64,000 nt of DNA from CAZAKO01 sp964546145 (GTDB lineage Bacteria; Fidelibacterota; UBA2242). The stretch spans positions 1 through 64,000 of the forward strand of contig CAZJIU010000003.1 of NCBI GenBank assembly GCA_964546145.1, given 5' to 3'. Position 1 is the stretch's first letter, and each line of letters begins with the position of its first letter. The position numbers and the translations under genes are program-made. The notes below the pieces were generated by a model, which was not told the DNA's origin, did not search any database, and saw nothing but the letters and a program-made list of their open reading frames with translations. Positions 26,876 through 36,357 of this stretch are shown here, piece after piece.

Positions 26876-28681
26876 CTACTGCTCCTCCATGACAACCTGG
26901 ACTGAATTGATCCGATTTTGGATAAATCTGAATAAATTACCCGATATTTTAGCCGCCTCGCCGCCGCCCGCACCACCGTGCTCGACTAACACGGTCAGAG
27001 CTATTGTCCGGCCCCCACTCTTTAAAAATCCCACGAACCAGGAATGATCTTCACCGTGTGGATTCTGCGCGGTCCCAGTCTTGCCATAAATATCCAATCC
27101 CCGGCTTTTTGCTGCCCGCCCGGTACCTTTAGCAGAATTTACTACATCGTATAAAGCACTCTGAATCATATCCCAGGTAGATTCATGAATATCACTGATC
27201 GAATCAGGTTTAGTCTGATTGAGGGGAAAAAATTGAACTTTACTCCGATCAAAATACCTCAGACCAAGGTGCGGGGTGCTCAATTTCCCCTGTGTCCCAA
27301 TGGCCGCAATCAGGCGCAGCATCTGGATTGGAGTAACTATTAAATCCCCCTGTCCAATTACCAAATTTAATTTATTACCTTCAGTCCAGCCGTGTTGCCC
27401 ATATTTACGATCTAAAAAAGCCTTATCCGGGATAACCCCCTGTGATTCACCATACAAATCAATGCCGGTACACTCACCGAATTTAAATTTCTTGGCATAC
27501 TCGGCCCAAATATCAATATCCATTCTTTGGATCAGATTATAAAAATAGACATTACAGGAATTAATAATAGCATTGTTTAGGTTCATGCGCCCATGACCGC
27601 TCTCTTTCCAGCATTTGAATTCCCGCCTTCCTAACCTTAAACCGCCGCGGCAATAAAAAGTCGCCTTAGGATCAATGATTTTGCGCTCTAATGCAGCAAT
27701 AGCTGCTACAATTTTAAAAGTCGAACCGGCGGGATAAGTACCCTGAATAGCTCGATTATATAGCGGCTTCTCAGAATCATTCCGCAATTTATCCCAAACA
27801 TCCGATGCTACAATGCCCGAAAATAGGTTCGGCAAATAATCCGGTTTGCTGACTAAGGCATAGATTTCACCGTTATCGGCATCCATGACGATTATTGCGC
27901 CTTTCGGGCCATCTAAGAGGCTTTCGGCATATCGCTGCAGCTCAAGATCAATCGTCAGGTAGAGGTCATTACCAATCCGGGACCGGATACTGCGTTTATC
28001 CTGAATACTGCCTACCTCCTGTCCATAAACATTAACCTGAATATAACTGACACCCCGGGTGCCCCGCAGGATATTTTCATACTCTCGCTCTACCCCATTC
28101 CAGCCAATTAAGTCCCCTGCCCGATATCCATAATCCTTCACCACCTGCAGGTCATTCTTGTCAACTTCTCGTAAATATCCAAGTACCTGACTTAGATTAG
28201 CATTCGAGGGGAAGGATCGGATGGGCTGCAAGGAATAAATTACACCGGGTAGCTCCAGACGTCTTTCTTCCAATTCAGTCAGTGTTACAAAATCAATATC
28301 TTCGACAATTCGAGCCGGTAAAAGTTGACCACGCCAATTCTTCTTGACTCGGTTGCGAAGTTCCTCCTCAGGAATTCGTAAAATCTTGCTCAACTCAGCG
28401 TAAATCTCACGGTTTCTATGTAGTTCATAGGGAATAACACTGATATTGTACTGAGATTTATTATCAACAATGATATCGCCATTGCGATCATAGATAATAC
28501 CTCGGGGTGCTTCCTGAGATACTACTCTAATCCGATTCGCTTCCGCCATCCCCACAAAAAGATTATATTGAACAATCTGAAGTTGATAAAGGCGTGCGGC
28601 TAAGATCAGAAACACCGCAGCGATCAGGATATAAAATACGTTTCGCTGTCCACTCGTTACATTATTTTGAGAATAGAACAT
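26876..28681 (-). CDS. mrdA: Penicillin-binding protein 2
   Basis: 601 residues: one N-terminal membrane helix (about 15-33), a dimerisation domain, and the transpeptidase with S320-x2-K323 (GSTFK), S375-C-N377 and K534-T-G536. All catalytic motifs are intact. It cross-links peptidoglycan in the elongasome with RodA, MreB, MreC and MreD, all encoded beside it. The ATG is at 28681, 2 nt after the mreD stop. Confidence 0.97.
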   Translation of the reverse strand: MFYSQNNVTSGQRNVFYILIAAVFLILAARLYQLQIVQYNLFVGMAEANRIRVVSQEAPRGIIYDRNGDIIVDNKSQYNISVIPYELHRNREIYAELSKILRIPEEELRNRVKKNWRGQLLPARIVEDIDFVTLTELEERRLELPGVIYSLQPIRSFPSNANLSQVLGYLREVDKNDLQVVKDYGYRAGDLIGWNGVEREYENILRGTRGVSYIQVNVYGQEVGSIQDKRSIRSRIGNDLYLTIDLELQRYAESLLDGPKGAIIVMDADNGEIYALVSKPDYLPNLFSGIVASDVWDKLRNDSEKPLYNRAIQGTYPAGSTFKIVAAIAALERKIIDPKATFYCRGGLRLGRREFKCWKESGHGRMNLNNAIINSCNVYFYNLIQRMDIDIWAEYAKKFKFGECTGIDLYGESQGVIPDKAFLDRKYGQHGWTEGNKLNLVIGQGDLIVTPIQMLRLIAAIGTQGKLSTPHLGLRYFDRSKVQFFPLNQTKPDSISDIHESTWDMIQSALYDVVNSAKGTGRAAKSRGLDIYGKTGTAQNPHGEDHSWFVGFLKSGGRTIALTVLVEHGGAGGGEAAKISGNLFRFIQNRINSVQVVMEEQ

Positions 28682-28683
28682 TT

Positions 28684-29160
28684 TTAAAAAGACTCAAAAG
28701 CAAAAATGTAATCAAGTAAAATAAAGATTAGCCCCGTATAGATGGTCTCCGGAATAATATAACGCAAGAACAGATATTGGGTGCCAATTTCGACTGATTT
28801 GAAGTTGATCAAGTAGACAATAGTAAACTGAATCAACATGATTAAAATACTCAACGCATAAAACATCAAACGATTAAACCGATTTCGGCGATTTTTGAAA
28901 AATCCTGCCAAGAATCCCGCCACGGTCTTGGACAATGCCGAAAGTCCCATAAAAGAACCCATCCCAATGATGTCAACCAATAATCCTATCCCAAAACCAA
29001 ATAACTGACCGACCACCCGACCATTCAGGATAGCTACAAATAAAACCAGGATCAAAACAAAGTCGGGCTTGATCCCACAGACCATCAGCCAGGGTCCAAA
29101 CACAACCTGGAGCACTATACTTAGCAGACTAAATCCCGCAATTACCAAGATTTTTTTCAT
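28684..29160 (-). CDS. mreD: Rod-shape protein MreD
   Basis: 158 residues, about five membrane helices. The N-terminal KPDFVLILVLFVAILNG is typical of MreD (PDxxL). It belongs to the elongasome inner-membrane complex. It is placed between mreC and mrdA with 2-nt gaps on both sides, which secures the assignment despite low family conservation. Confidence 0.93.
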   Translation of the reverse strand: MKKILVIAGFSLLSIVLQVVFGPWLMVCGIKPDFVLILVLFVAILNGRVVGQLFGFGIGLLVDIIGMGSFMGLSALSKTVAGFLAGFFKNRRNRFNRLMFYALSILIMLIQFTIVYLINFKSVEIGTQYLFLRYIIPETIYTGLIFILLDYIFAFESF

Positions 29161-29162
29161 AA

Positions 29163-29951
29163 TTAATAATCTAAAATAACAAAAACCTCTTCAATTGTAT
29201 CGGTATCAACGCGAGAGTGAACAATCACGGATTGGAACAGTTCGTTCTCCGGACGATTCACCTCAATTACCTCTCCAACAACAATGTCGGGAGGATAAAT
29301 TTTACTATAACCCGAGGTAATGACCAGTTCGCCGGGATCAATGGTAACCGTGATGGGAATCTCTTTCACCTCGGCTCGACCATCGGGATACCACTTCATG
29401 ATACCCGCCACACGCGAATTCTGAAATTTCACACTCAGTCTGAAATTAGCATCTAGAAATAATTGGACCTGGGTCGTACGATCCCCAACGGCAATGGTTT
29501 TCCCCACTATTCCCCTGGTAGAAATTACCGCCATGTTGGGTTTCACTCCCTGGCGTGACCCGACATTAAGCAGGATCGAGTTGACAATTGGTGTAGTACC
29601 CTTATTGATAACCTTGGCTGGCAACAAATCAAACTTGGTACTATCCAGCATATTCAACATGGATTTCAAGCGTTGATTTTCAATAAAGGCTTCTTTGAAT
29701 TCCACGTTTTGAAGCCTTAGTTGCAGATTTTCCCGACGTAAATTTTCATTTTCCTCAATCAGACCAGACAGCTGATTAATCCACATCCGCGGATAGTGAA
29801 TAAAGGTGAAAACATCGGCAATCTCGCCCTGCAGCGCCCGCGTCTGCGGTACCTCATTTATAAATAAGATTAATAATGAGATTATAATCAAGAATAAAAA
29901 GAGTAAATACTCGTAAAAATCAAGTAGAATAAAGATTATCTTTTTCCACAT
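29163..29951 (-). CDS. mreC: Rod-shape protein MreC
   Basis: 262 residues: an N-terminal membrane helix (about 12-32), a coiled coil (ENENLRRENLQLRLQNVEF) and the beta-rich periplasmic domain (VNSILLNVGSRQGV, GIVGKTIAVGDRT, VITSGYSKIYP). It activates PBP2-RodA. It follows mreB by 5 nt. Confidence 0.97.
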   Translation of the reverse strand: MWKKIIFILLDFYEYLLFLFLIIISLLILFINEVPQTRALQGEIADVFTFIHYPRMWINQLSGLIEENENLRRENLQLRLQNVEFKEAFIENQRLKSMLNMLDSTKFDLLPAKVINKGTTPIVNSILLNVGSRQGVKPNMAVISTRGIVGKTIAVGDRTTQVQLFLDANFRLSVKFQNSRVAGIMKWYPDGRAEVKEIPITVTIDPGELVITSGYSKIYPPDIVVGEVIEVNRPENELFQSVIVHSRVDTDTIEEVFVILDY

Positions 29952-29956
29952 TATTG

Positions 29957-30970
29957 CTACACGAGGACTTCTTTGTACTTTTCCAGATTTTCGATAATAA
30001 TTCCCGTCCCCTTGACCACCGATAAAAGAGGCTCTTCGGCAACATTAACGGGCAGGTCAGTTTCAACCCGAAAGCGTTGATCAAGACCTTTTAGTAATGC
30101 ACCACCACCGGTAAGGATTATACCTCTGTCCAAAATATCCGAGGACAATTCCGGTGGGGTCATCTCTAAGGCTTGTTTGATCGCCTGAGTAATCAGATCA
30201 ATCGTATTTTTCAGACACTCCCTGATCTCAACCGAGGAGACCTCGATGGTTTTCGGAATACCAGCAGCCAGACTGCGGCCTTTTACCGAGATCGTAGTAT
30301 CATCAATTGGCATGGCCGAACCGACGGTACACTTGATCCACTCCGCGGTTCTTTCACCGACAAGCAGATTATGCTCAGATTTAAAATACTGGATAATAGC
30401 CTCATCCATTTCATCGCCAGCGACCCGAATAGCCTGCTTTGTAACAATTCCATTGAGTGCAATAACCGCGATTTCAGTTGTCCCGCCTCCAATATCAACA
30501 ATGATATTGCCAATTGGTTTAGAAATATCTATCCCAATGCCAATTGCCGCTGCAACCGGTTCTTCAACCAGATATACTTCTCGCGCATTGGCCCGATCGG
30601 CGGAATCGCGCACGGCTCGCTTCTCCACTTCGGTAATTCCCGAAGGAATACAGATCACAAATCGGGGACGGGCGATCCGGCTCAGGTTAACTTTGCGGAT
30701 AAAACCCCGGATCATGGCATCGGTCATCTCAAAGTCCGCTATCACGCCATCTTTCAGCGGACGAATCGTAATAATATCGTGATGGGTCTTGCCCAGCATT
30801 TCCTTGGCATCACTTCCGACAGCAATCACCTCAGCATCATGAGCGGAGCGCGCAACAATGCTGGGTTCATTCAAGATAATTCCTTTGCCTTTCATATATA
30901 TCAAAGTATTCGAGGTACCCAGATCAATTGCAATGTCCCCGGCAAAAATATTGAATAGCGAAAATCCCAT
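29957..30970 (-). CDS. mreB: Rod-shape determining protein MreB
   Basis: 337 residues of the bacterial actin fold. ATP-binding motifs include IDLGTSNTLIY, NIIVDIGGGTTEIAVI and ILTGGGALLKGLD. It forms membrane filaments that steer cell-wall synthesis. SD GGAG lies 5 nt before the ATG at 30970. It is the first gene of mreB-mreC-mreD-mrdA-rodA, downstream of purH with a 14-nt gap, so the cluster may share a transcript with purN-purH. Confidence 0.98.
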   Translation of the reverse strand: MGFSLFNIFAGDIAIDLGTSNTLIYMKGKGIILNEPSIVARSAHDAEVIAVGSDAKEMLGKTHHDIITIRPLKDGVIADFEMTDAMIRGFIRKVNLSRIARPRFVICIPSGITEVEKRAVRDSADRANAREVYLVEEPVAAAIGIGIDISKPIGNIIVDIGGGTTEIAVIALNGIVTKQAIRVAGDEMDEAIIQYFKSEHNLLVGERTAEWIKCTVGSAMPIDDTTISVKGRSLAAGIPKTIEVSSVEIRECLKNTIDLITQAIKQALEMTPPELSSDILDRGIILTGGGALLKGLDQRFRVETDLPVNVAEEPLLSVVKGTGIIIENLEKYKEVLV

Positions 30971-30984
30971 AGATACTCCAAATA

Positions 30985-32553
30985 TTAGTGTTTAAAAACT
31001 CGTTTATGCGTCAGCAGCATGAATATGCCCTGCTCATCACACGCCTCAATAACTTCATTATCGCGCACACTGCCGCCCGGTTGAATCACTCCCCTGATTC
31101 CGGCCTGAGCCGCGAGATCAATAGAATCCCGAAAAGGGAAAAAAGCGTCCGAAGCCATAATGCAACCTTTGGTTTCCAAACCAGCCTCGCGAGCCTTGCG
31201 CAGCGCAATCTTGAGTGCATCAACCCGGGCCATCTGCCCAGCACCAACTCCAACCGATCCGGTTTCATCCGTCAACACAATCGCATTAGACTTAACCTTT
31301 TTCACCAAATGCCAACCCAGACGCAAGGCTTCGTGACATTTATCGTTCGGCTTTTCCTGGGTCACTACCTGCCAGCCTGACTCGGATTCCTCGCAAGACT
31401 GGATTGTTTGCACAAGCAGCCCTTTTCCGTAACTTTTCAGATCATATCTGTCGTTAAGATAATCATCATTGGGTATTAGTAGACGCAGGTTCTTTCTCTT
31501 AGCCAGGATTTCCAACGCCTCCGGGCTAAAACCAGGTGCTACAATACACTCCAGAAAACTCTTGGCGAACTCTTCTGCCAGAGTTTGATCCACAATCCGG
31601 TTGATCCCAACAATGCCACCATAGTAGCTCACCGAATCGGCTTTTACCGCCCGGAGATATGCGGCCAAAGGCGAAGCAGCTATCCCACATCCGCAGGGAT
31701 TAGTGTGTTTAACATTAACGCAGATCACCGCATCGGTTCGATACTCGAATGCCAGTCGGTAGGCTGCCAGACAATCAACATAATTATTATAGGAAATTTC
31801 CTTACCCTGGAGCTGCTCGAATGGCAGAGCATCAAAATTCATGACGGAACTATAAAGAGCAGCTGCCTGATCGGGATTCTCACCGTAGCGCAGATTCACT
31901 GTTCTCTGATAGGGAGTCAGGATAAATTCCGGTGGGTTCACTTGAGTTTCGGACCGGGAATCAGCACTGCCCGAGAAGTAGGCTGCAATTTCACTATCAT
32001 AGATTGCCGTCCTGATAAAAACTGCTTTGGCCAGCTGGCGCAGATAAGCCTCATCCAGGTTTTGATTTTCAAAGCGCTGAATAAACTCATCATACTGAGA
32101 GGGATCGGAAAGCACTGCAACGTTATTGTAATTCTTCGATGCTGCCCTGAGCATCGACGGCCCGCCCACATCAATCATCTCGATTATCTCATCATCGCTT
32201 TTATCACCAGCTCGATAGGTTTGCGAAAAAGGGTACAGATTTACGACGATCAATTGAAACGGGATCCCGTTAACTCTTGCTAAATCCTGCCGATGATCAG
32301 CCTTGCGATTATCCGCCAGAAGACCAGCAAAAATAAGCGGATGAAGAGTTTTTACCCGACCATGCAGAATTTCCGGAAAACCAGTGAAGTCTTCAATCTT
32401 CTCAACCGTAATTCCCTCCCCTAACAACTTCCGGTAAGTACCGCCGGTGGCAAGCAAGCGTACGCCGCCTTTCTGTAAGGTTCGGGCTAATGGAATAAGA
32501 TTACTCTTATCCCAGACGCTGATAATCGCTTGTTTAATTTCAATACCCTTCAT
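30985..32553 (-). CDS. purH: Bifunctional AICAR formyltransferase/IMP cyclohydrolase
   Basis: 522 residues, catalysing the last two steps of IMP synthesis. The N-terminal MGS-like cyclohydrolase domain covers about 1-195 ([21 protein letters not shown]). The C-terminal transformylase includes [12 protein letters not shown] and the final region [19 protein letters not shown], followed by IQPGGSVRD. It overlaps purN by 4 nt. Confidence 0.98.
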   Translation of the reverse strand: MKGIEIKQAIISVWDKSNLIPLARTLQKGGVRLLATGGTYRKLLGEGITVEKIEDFTGFPEILHGRVKTLHPLIFAGLLADNRKADHRQDLARVNGIPFQLIVVNLYPFSQTYRAGDKSDDEIIEMIDVGGPSMLRAASKNYNNVAVLSDPSQYDEFIQRFENQNLDEAYLRQLAKAVFIRTAIYDSEIAAYFSGSADSRSETQVNPPEFILTPYQRTVNLRYGENPDQAAALYSSVMNFDALPFEQLQGKEISYNNYVDCLAAYRLAFEYRTDAVICVNVKHTNPCGCGIAASPLAAYLRAVKADSVSYYGGIVGINRIVDQTLAEEFAKSFLECIVAPGFSPEALEILAKRKNLRLLIPNDDYLNDRYDLKSYGKGLLVQTIQSCEESESGWQVVTQEKPNDKCHEALRLGWHLVKKVKSNAIVLTDETGSVGVGAGQMARVDALKIALRKAREAGLETKGCIMASDAFFPFRDSIDLAAQAGIRGVIQPGGSVRDNEVIEACDEQGIFMLLTHKRVFKH

Positions 32554-33170
32554 CTCTGCCAGACTATTTTACCATTTTTGATAAAAATTTCCTCGTTACA
32601 AATTGCCCGGACCACCTCTGGATACAATCTATGCTCCACTTCGAGAACCCGCCGGGCGAGTGTCTCAGGCGTATCATCAGCTAAAACTGCTACCTTCTCC
32701 TGCACGATCACCTGACCATTATCATAATGTTCATCCACAAAGTGAACGGTTACCCCGGTTATCTTCACGCCCGAGCGAATCACTGCTTCGTGAACTTTCA
32801 AACCATAATAACCTTTGCCACCAAAATTCGGTAAGAGGGCCGGATGGATATTCACAATTGCATTGCGAAATCGGGCCACCAAGGGCGCGGGAATAAGTTT
32901 CAAATAACCCGCCAGGATAATCAGCTCCACGCTATAAGACTCCAGCAAATCAATCAAAAATCGGGCGTAATCGGCGGCGTCCGAAAATTGCTTCCGGTTT
33001 ACCCAATGAGTCGGAATCTGATGCTCCTGAGCAATATTAAAAACCGGCGGATGAACATGATCACTAAGAACACACATCACCTGACCCTGAATACTTCCCA
33101 GTTTTATCTGTTCCAGTATCGCTGCAAAATTCGAGCCCCGTCCGGACGCAAAAACCGCAATTTTTTTCAA
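32550..33170 (-). CDS. purN: Phosphoribosylglycinamide formyltransferase
   Basis: 206 residues. It transfers formyl from 10-formyl-THF to GAR. Motifs are ASGRGSNFAAI, the N-x-H-P segment NIHPALLPNFGG, and HFVDEHYDNG with the catalytic Asp. The start codon is TTG at 33170; no in-frame ATG fits. A candidate promoter lies 35-66 nt upstream. It is followed directly by purH. Confidence 0.95.
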   Translation of the reverse strand: MKKIAVFASGRGSNFAAILEQIKLGSIQGQVMCVLSDHVHPPVFNIAQEHQIPTHWVNRKQFSDAADYARFLIDLLESYSVELIILAGYLKLIPAPLVARFRNAIVNIHPALLPNFGGKGYYGLKVHEAVIRSGVKITGVTVHFVDEHYDNGQVIVQEKVAVLADDTPETLARRVLEVEHRLYPEVVRAICNEEIFIKNGKIVWQR

Positions 33171-33204
33171 CCTGAAGGTGTCCCTGCTATTAATAAAAAA
33201 CGCT

Positions 33205-33236
33205 TAAATTTATTCAAAACCTTCACTAAAAACAAT
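33205..33236 (-). promoter_or_regulatory. Putative promoter of purN-purH
   Basis: On the minus strand ATTG (33233-33236) is followed after 20 nt by TAAATTTA (33205-33212). This matches the spacing seen at rpsT, crp, hutH and the gene at 50079, and fits the Bacteroidetes -33/-7 pattern except for the last base. Confidence 0.45.
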
Positions 33237-33266
33237 TAAGTCCGGTGCGAAATTATATAAATATGC

Positions 33267-33899
33267 CTACTCATTCTCTGGACATGTCTTACGGATGTCG
33301 CCCAGCAGCTTTTCCAGCTGATCCGAATCTTCAAATACATTAAAGTGGTCAGTCTCTACAATTTTAACCGGATACCAGTCGGCAGCCTTCTTAATCCAGT
33401 GCTCATAGGCAATATTCAACATGTAAATATATTCCGGCGAGATGGTATTTTCAAAAGAACGTGAACGTTTTTTTATCCGGGTTAGCAAGGTGTCCACACT
33501 AGCTCGCAGGTAAATAATCAGATCGGGTTTTTTCAGATAAGCGGTCATTTCTTCGAAAAGCGCCCGATAGCTCTCCCAGTCGCGCTGACTCATATTTCCC
33601 ATCTCATACAGATTCCGGGCAAAAATCCCAACATCTTCGTAGATTGTCCGGTCCTGAACGGCGGAAAAGCCTGACTCCGTCATCTGTTTATGGGCCCTGA
33701 AGCGGTGGGATAGAAAATAAATTTGCAGGTTAAAGCTCCAGCGCTTCATATCCTCGTAAAAATCTTCCAGATAGGGATTGTTGATCACTGACTCATAATA
33801 AGCCCGCCAGCCAAACCGATTGGCGATGACATCGGTCATAGTGGTTTTCCCGACTCCAATATTGCCCGCTATCCCGATAAAGTAGGTTCTCTTATTCAT
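33267..33899 (-). CDS. Deoxynucleoside kinase (dAK/dGK family)
   Basis: 210 residues from the ATG at 33899, which overlaps the mtaB stop. P-loop GNIGVGKTT, a DRTIYED motif (DRS-type) and an arginine-rich LID region (RIKKRSRSFE) match the deoxyadenosine/deoxyguanosine kinase family. It phosphorylates salvaged deoxynucleosides. Substrate preference is not determined by what I can see. The TTG at 33920 would add seven residues and is less likely, because the family begins shortly before the P-loop. Confidence 0.92.
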   Translation of the reverse strand: MNKRTYFIGIAGNIGVGKTTMTDVIANRFGWRAYYESVINNPYLEDFYEDMKRWSFNLQIYFLSHRFRAHKQMTESGFSAVQDRTIYEDVGIFARNLYEMGNMSQRDWESYRALFEEMTAYLKKPDLIIYLRASVDTLLTRIKKRSRSFENTISPEYIYMLNIAYEHWIKKAADWYPVKIVETDHFNVFEDSDQLEKLLGDIRKTCPENE

Positions 33900-35190
33900 C
33901 AACAATCTCTCCCAGAGCAATCACTCCACTTACACCATTGATCCGAATCCGTCTCATCTGATTAATCAATAACTGGCTGGAGCTAACTCTAACCGTAATA
34001 TAATTATCCGAGAGCCCTTCGAAAAGCCCCAATTCATTTTTCTTTTCAAATAAAACTATCAATTCCCGGCCAACAAAATTTTTTAGAAAACGTTTTTTTA
34101 ATGATTTGCCAAGATTACGGAGCTGTTCGGCACGCCCTTTCTTAATATATTCAGGAACAGAATTACTCAGGGTAACCGCAGAAGTCCCGGGTCGAGCTGA
34201 AAAGCGAAACACCTGCAAATAAGCCAGAGGCGAGCACTCAATCAAATGGAGCATTGTTTGGAAATGCGGCTCAGTCTCACCCGGAAAACCCACCATAACA
34301 TCCGTACCAATACAGACATCCGGAATGCTATCGGCAATTCTAGTAACTAACTCATGATACATTTTGGTAGTATAGTGTCGCTGCATCCGTTTCAAAATTG
34401 GCTCGGCACCATGCTGCAAAGGAATATGGAAATGGCGGCAGAACCGCGACTCTTTAGCCATCAAGTCAATCAGCCGGTCAGTTATTAGGTCAGGCTCGAT
34501 CGAACTAATGCGAATCCGTTTGATTCTGGTCTTTGCCAACAGTGATTCGACCAGAGTTGCTAAATCCACACAATTTTCGGCCGAATAGGTGCCAAGATTG
34601 ACGCCGGTCAGAACGATCTCTTGAAAACCCAGATCATCGAGCATTCGGGCTTCATTCAGAATTTGTATAAAATTCCGACTGCGGGCGCGACCCCGTAATA
34701 ATGGGATAATGCAATACGCACAGCGATAATCGCAGCCGTCCTGGATTTTTAAATGCGCCCGAAGCCGATCTCCCCGGGCAACAATTCCATCCGGCGGAAA
34801 AGTATAGCCTTGATCCTCATTTGTAACATAAATCCCGCTTTGGCCGTGTTCCATTTCTCTTAAAAATTCAGGGATGTGGTATTTCTCTTTATTGCCCAAC
34901 ACCAGAGTAACACCGGTCTGGTTCGAGAGCTCCTGCGCAGCCAGCTGCGCATAACAACCAACGACCATTATTTTCCCCTGCGGCGAGATGCGTCGGGCAG
35001 CAGCGATTGCGCCACGAGTTTTGGCTTCAGCCTGATGGGTTACCGCACAGGAATTGATAATTGTTACATCGGCGGGAATATTCGGACTAACTATTTGCCA
35101 GCCAAATTTTTGCAGCTCGTCTTGAACCGCATCGGACTCTGAATGATTCAAGCGACAACCGAGGGTCCGCAAACTTACGGTTTTGATCAA
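33892..35190 (-). CDS. mtaB: tRNA t6A37 methylthiotransferase MtaB
   Basis: 432 residues. A radical-SAM enzyme that converts t6A37 to ms2t6A in tRNAs reading ANN codons. The MTTase cluster cysteines are in TLGCRLN, NSCAVT and VVGCYAQ; the radical-SAM motif is CDYRCAYC. A short TRAM-like end follows. TLGCRLN favours MtaB over MiaB or RimO. The start is TTG at 35190, 2 nt after the rmlA stop. Confidence 0.93.
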   Translation of the reverse strand: MIKTVSLRTLGCRLNHSESDAVQDELQKFGWQIVSPNIPADVTIINSCAVTHQAEAKTRGAIAAARRISPQGKIMVVGCYAQLAAQELSNQTGVTLVLGNKEKYHIPEFLREMEHGQSGIYVTNEDQGYTFPPDGIVARGDRLRAHLKIQDGCDYRCAYCIIPLLRGRARSRNFIQILNEARMLDDLGFQEIVLTGVNLGTYSAENCVDLATLVESLLAKTRIKRIRISSIEPDLITDRLIDLMAKESRFCRHFHIPLQHGAEPILKRMQRHYTTKMYHELVTRIADSIPDVCIGTDVMVGFPGETEPHFQTMLHLIECSPLAYLQVFRFSARPGTSAVTLSNSVPEYIKKGRAEQLRNLGKSLKKRFLKNFVGRELIVLFEKKNELGLFEGLSDNYITVRVSSSQLLINQMRRIRINGVSGVIALGEIVDE

Positions 35191-35192
35191 TG

Positions 35193-36257
35193 CTAACGAA
35201 TTTCTATAATGCTTTGATCGCCGATGATGAATCGGTTAGTGAACGGTTTGGATTTAGCCTCACTAATAATGACATTTTTGCCCAGCAGACTGGATTCAAT
35301 GCGGATCTTCTGGTTGATAATTTTACAATCCTCGGAGATGATACTAAACTCTACTTCAGAATTCTGGATTAAACAATTGCGCTCGATGGAGGTATAAGGT
35401 CCAATGTACGCATGGACAATCCGCGTCTTTGCCCCAATGATTGCCGGACCACGAATATTGCTATTCTGGATTTCAGCTCCTTCACCAATCACAACCCGCC
35501 CGGAAATTACACTATGACTATCCACTTTCCCCTTGATATCGGCAGCAATATTATCCAGTACCAGGCGATTGGCTTCCAGTAAGTCATATGGCTTACCGGT
35601 ATCCTTCCACCAGCCGGTTATCTCCGAATAGGTGACTTTCAAGCCTTTATTTATCAGATACTGATGGGCATCGGAAATTTCCAACTCGCCGCGCTGGCTG
35701 GGCTGGATACTATTCACAGCCTCAAAAATTGTTTTATCATAAAGATAAATACCGGTAACCGCATAATCACTTTTAGGTTGCCTGGGTTTCTCTTCGACTT
35801 TGACAATTTTTCCATTACGAATATCCGGAACTCCAAAACGCTCGGGATCAGGTACCTTCGCCAGGATCAGATGACAGTTGGATTGGCAGCTTTGAAACTC
35901 GGCGATAAATCTTTTAATTCCCCCAACAATGATGTTATCCCCCAGATAAAAAACAAACGGCTCGTCGCCAATAAACGACTGGGCGATTTTCACACAATCG
36001 GCTAACCCGGCTGGTTTCTCTTGAGGAATATAAGTGATTGACAATCCCATTTTTCGACCATTTCCATAAGCCTCTTTGACTTCCCAGCCCTCTTTATTGG
36101 TAATGATGCCAACCTCCTTTATCCCAGCTTCGCGGACATATTCCAGTGCATAGCTCAAAATCGGCTTATTAGCGATGGGAATCAAATGTTTATTCTGGGT
36201 ATGGGTAATTGGCCGCAGGCGAGTTCCATGTCCGCCAGCCGTAATCAGTGCCTTCAT
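35193..36257 (-). CDS. Glucose-1-phosphate thymidylyltransferase (long form)
   Basis: 354 residues. It makes dTDP-glucose, precursor of rhamnose and other deoxysugars in surface glycans. The N-terminal nucleotidyltransferase has ITAGGHGTRLRPIT and GDNIIVGG. The C-terminal region (about 245-354) is a left-handed beta-helix of hexapeptide repeats (VVIGEGAEIQ, SNIRGPAIIG). This is the StrD-like long form rather than the 290-residue RmlA. No rfbBCD genes accompany it. A candidate promoter lies 65 nt upstream, so it may be expressed separately from rimO. Confidence 0.9.
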   Translation of the reverse strand: MKALITAGGHGTRLRPITHTQNKHLIPIANKPILSYALEYVREAGIKEVGIITNKEGWEVKEAYGNGRKMGLSITYIPQEKPAGLADCVKIAQSFIGDEPFVFYLGDNIIVGGIKRFIAEFQSCQSNCHLILAKVPDPERFGVPDIRNGKIVKVEEKPRQPKSDYAVTGIYLYDKTIFEAVNSIQPSQRGELEISDAHQYLINKGLKVTYSEITGWWKDTGKPYDLLEANRLVLDNIAADIKGKVDSHSVISGRVVIGEGAEIQNSNIRGPAIIGAKTRIVHAYIGPYTSIERNCLIQNSEVEFSIISEDCKIINQKIRIESSLLGKNVIISEAKSKPFTNRFIIGDQSIIEIR

Positions 36258-36321
36258 AATCTACCTTCCATTTTTTTTCTTGATATCCAGAACTAATTTA
36301 CCTATCCGAATGACGGTTGAA

Positions 36322-36348
36322 ATTATCGAAGGGTTGGACTAAAGTCAA
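36322..36348 (-). promoter_or_regulatory. Putative promoter of the thymidylyltransferase gene
   Basis: On the minus strand TTGACT (36343-36348) precedes GATAAT (36322-36327) by 15 nt. Read as the FCB pattern, CTTG is followed after 20 nt by TAATTTC. It lies in the 100-bp gap after rimO. Confidence 0.4.
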
Positions 36349-36357
36349 GAGTACTCC

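Noticed and set aside
30173..30958. Long plus-strand open frame (261 codons) opposite mreB
   Set aside because: It is fully antisense to a highly conserved gene, has no family pattern, and its length follows from codon bias of mreB.
31585..32283. Plus-strand open frame (232 codons) opposite purH
   Set aside because: Antisense shadow of purH; no SD, no recognisable domain, low-complexity composition.
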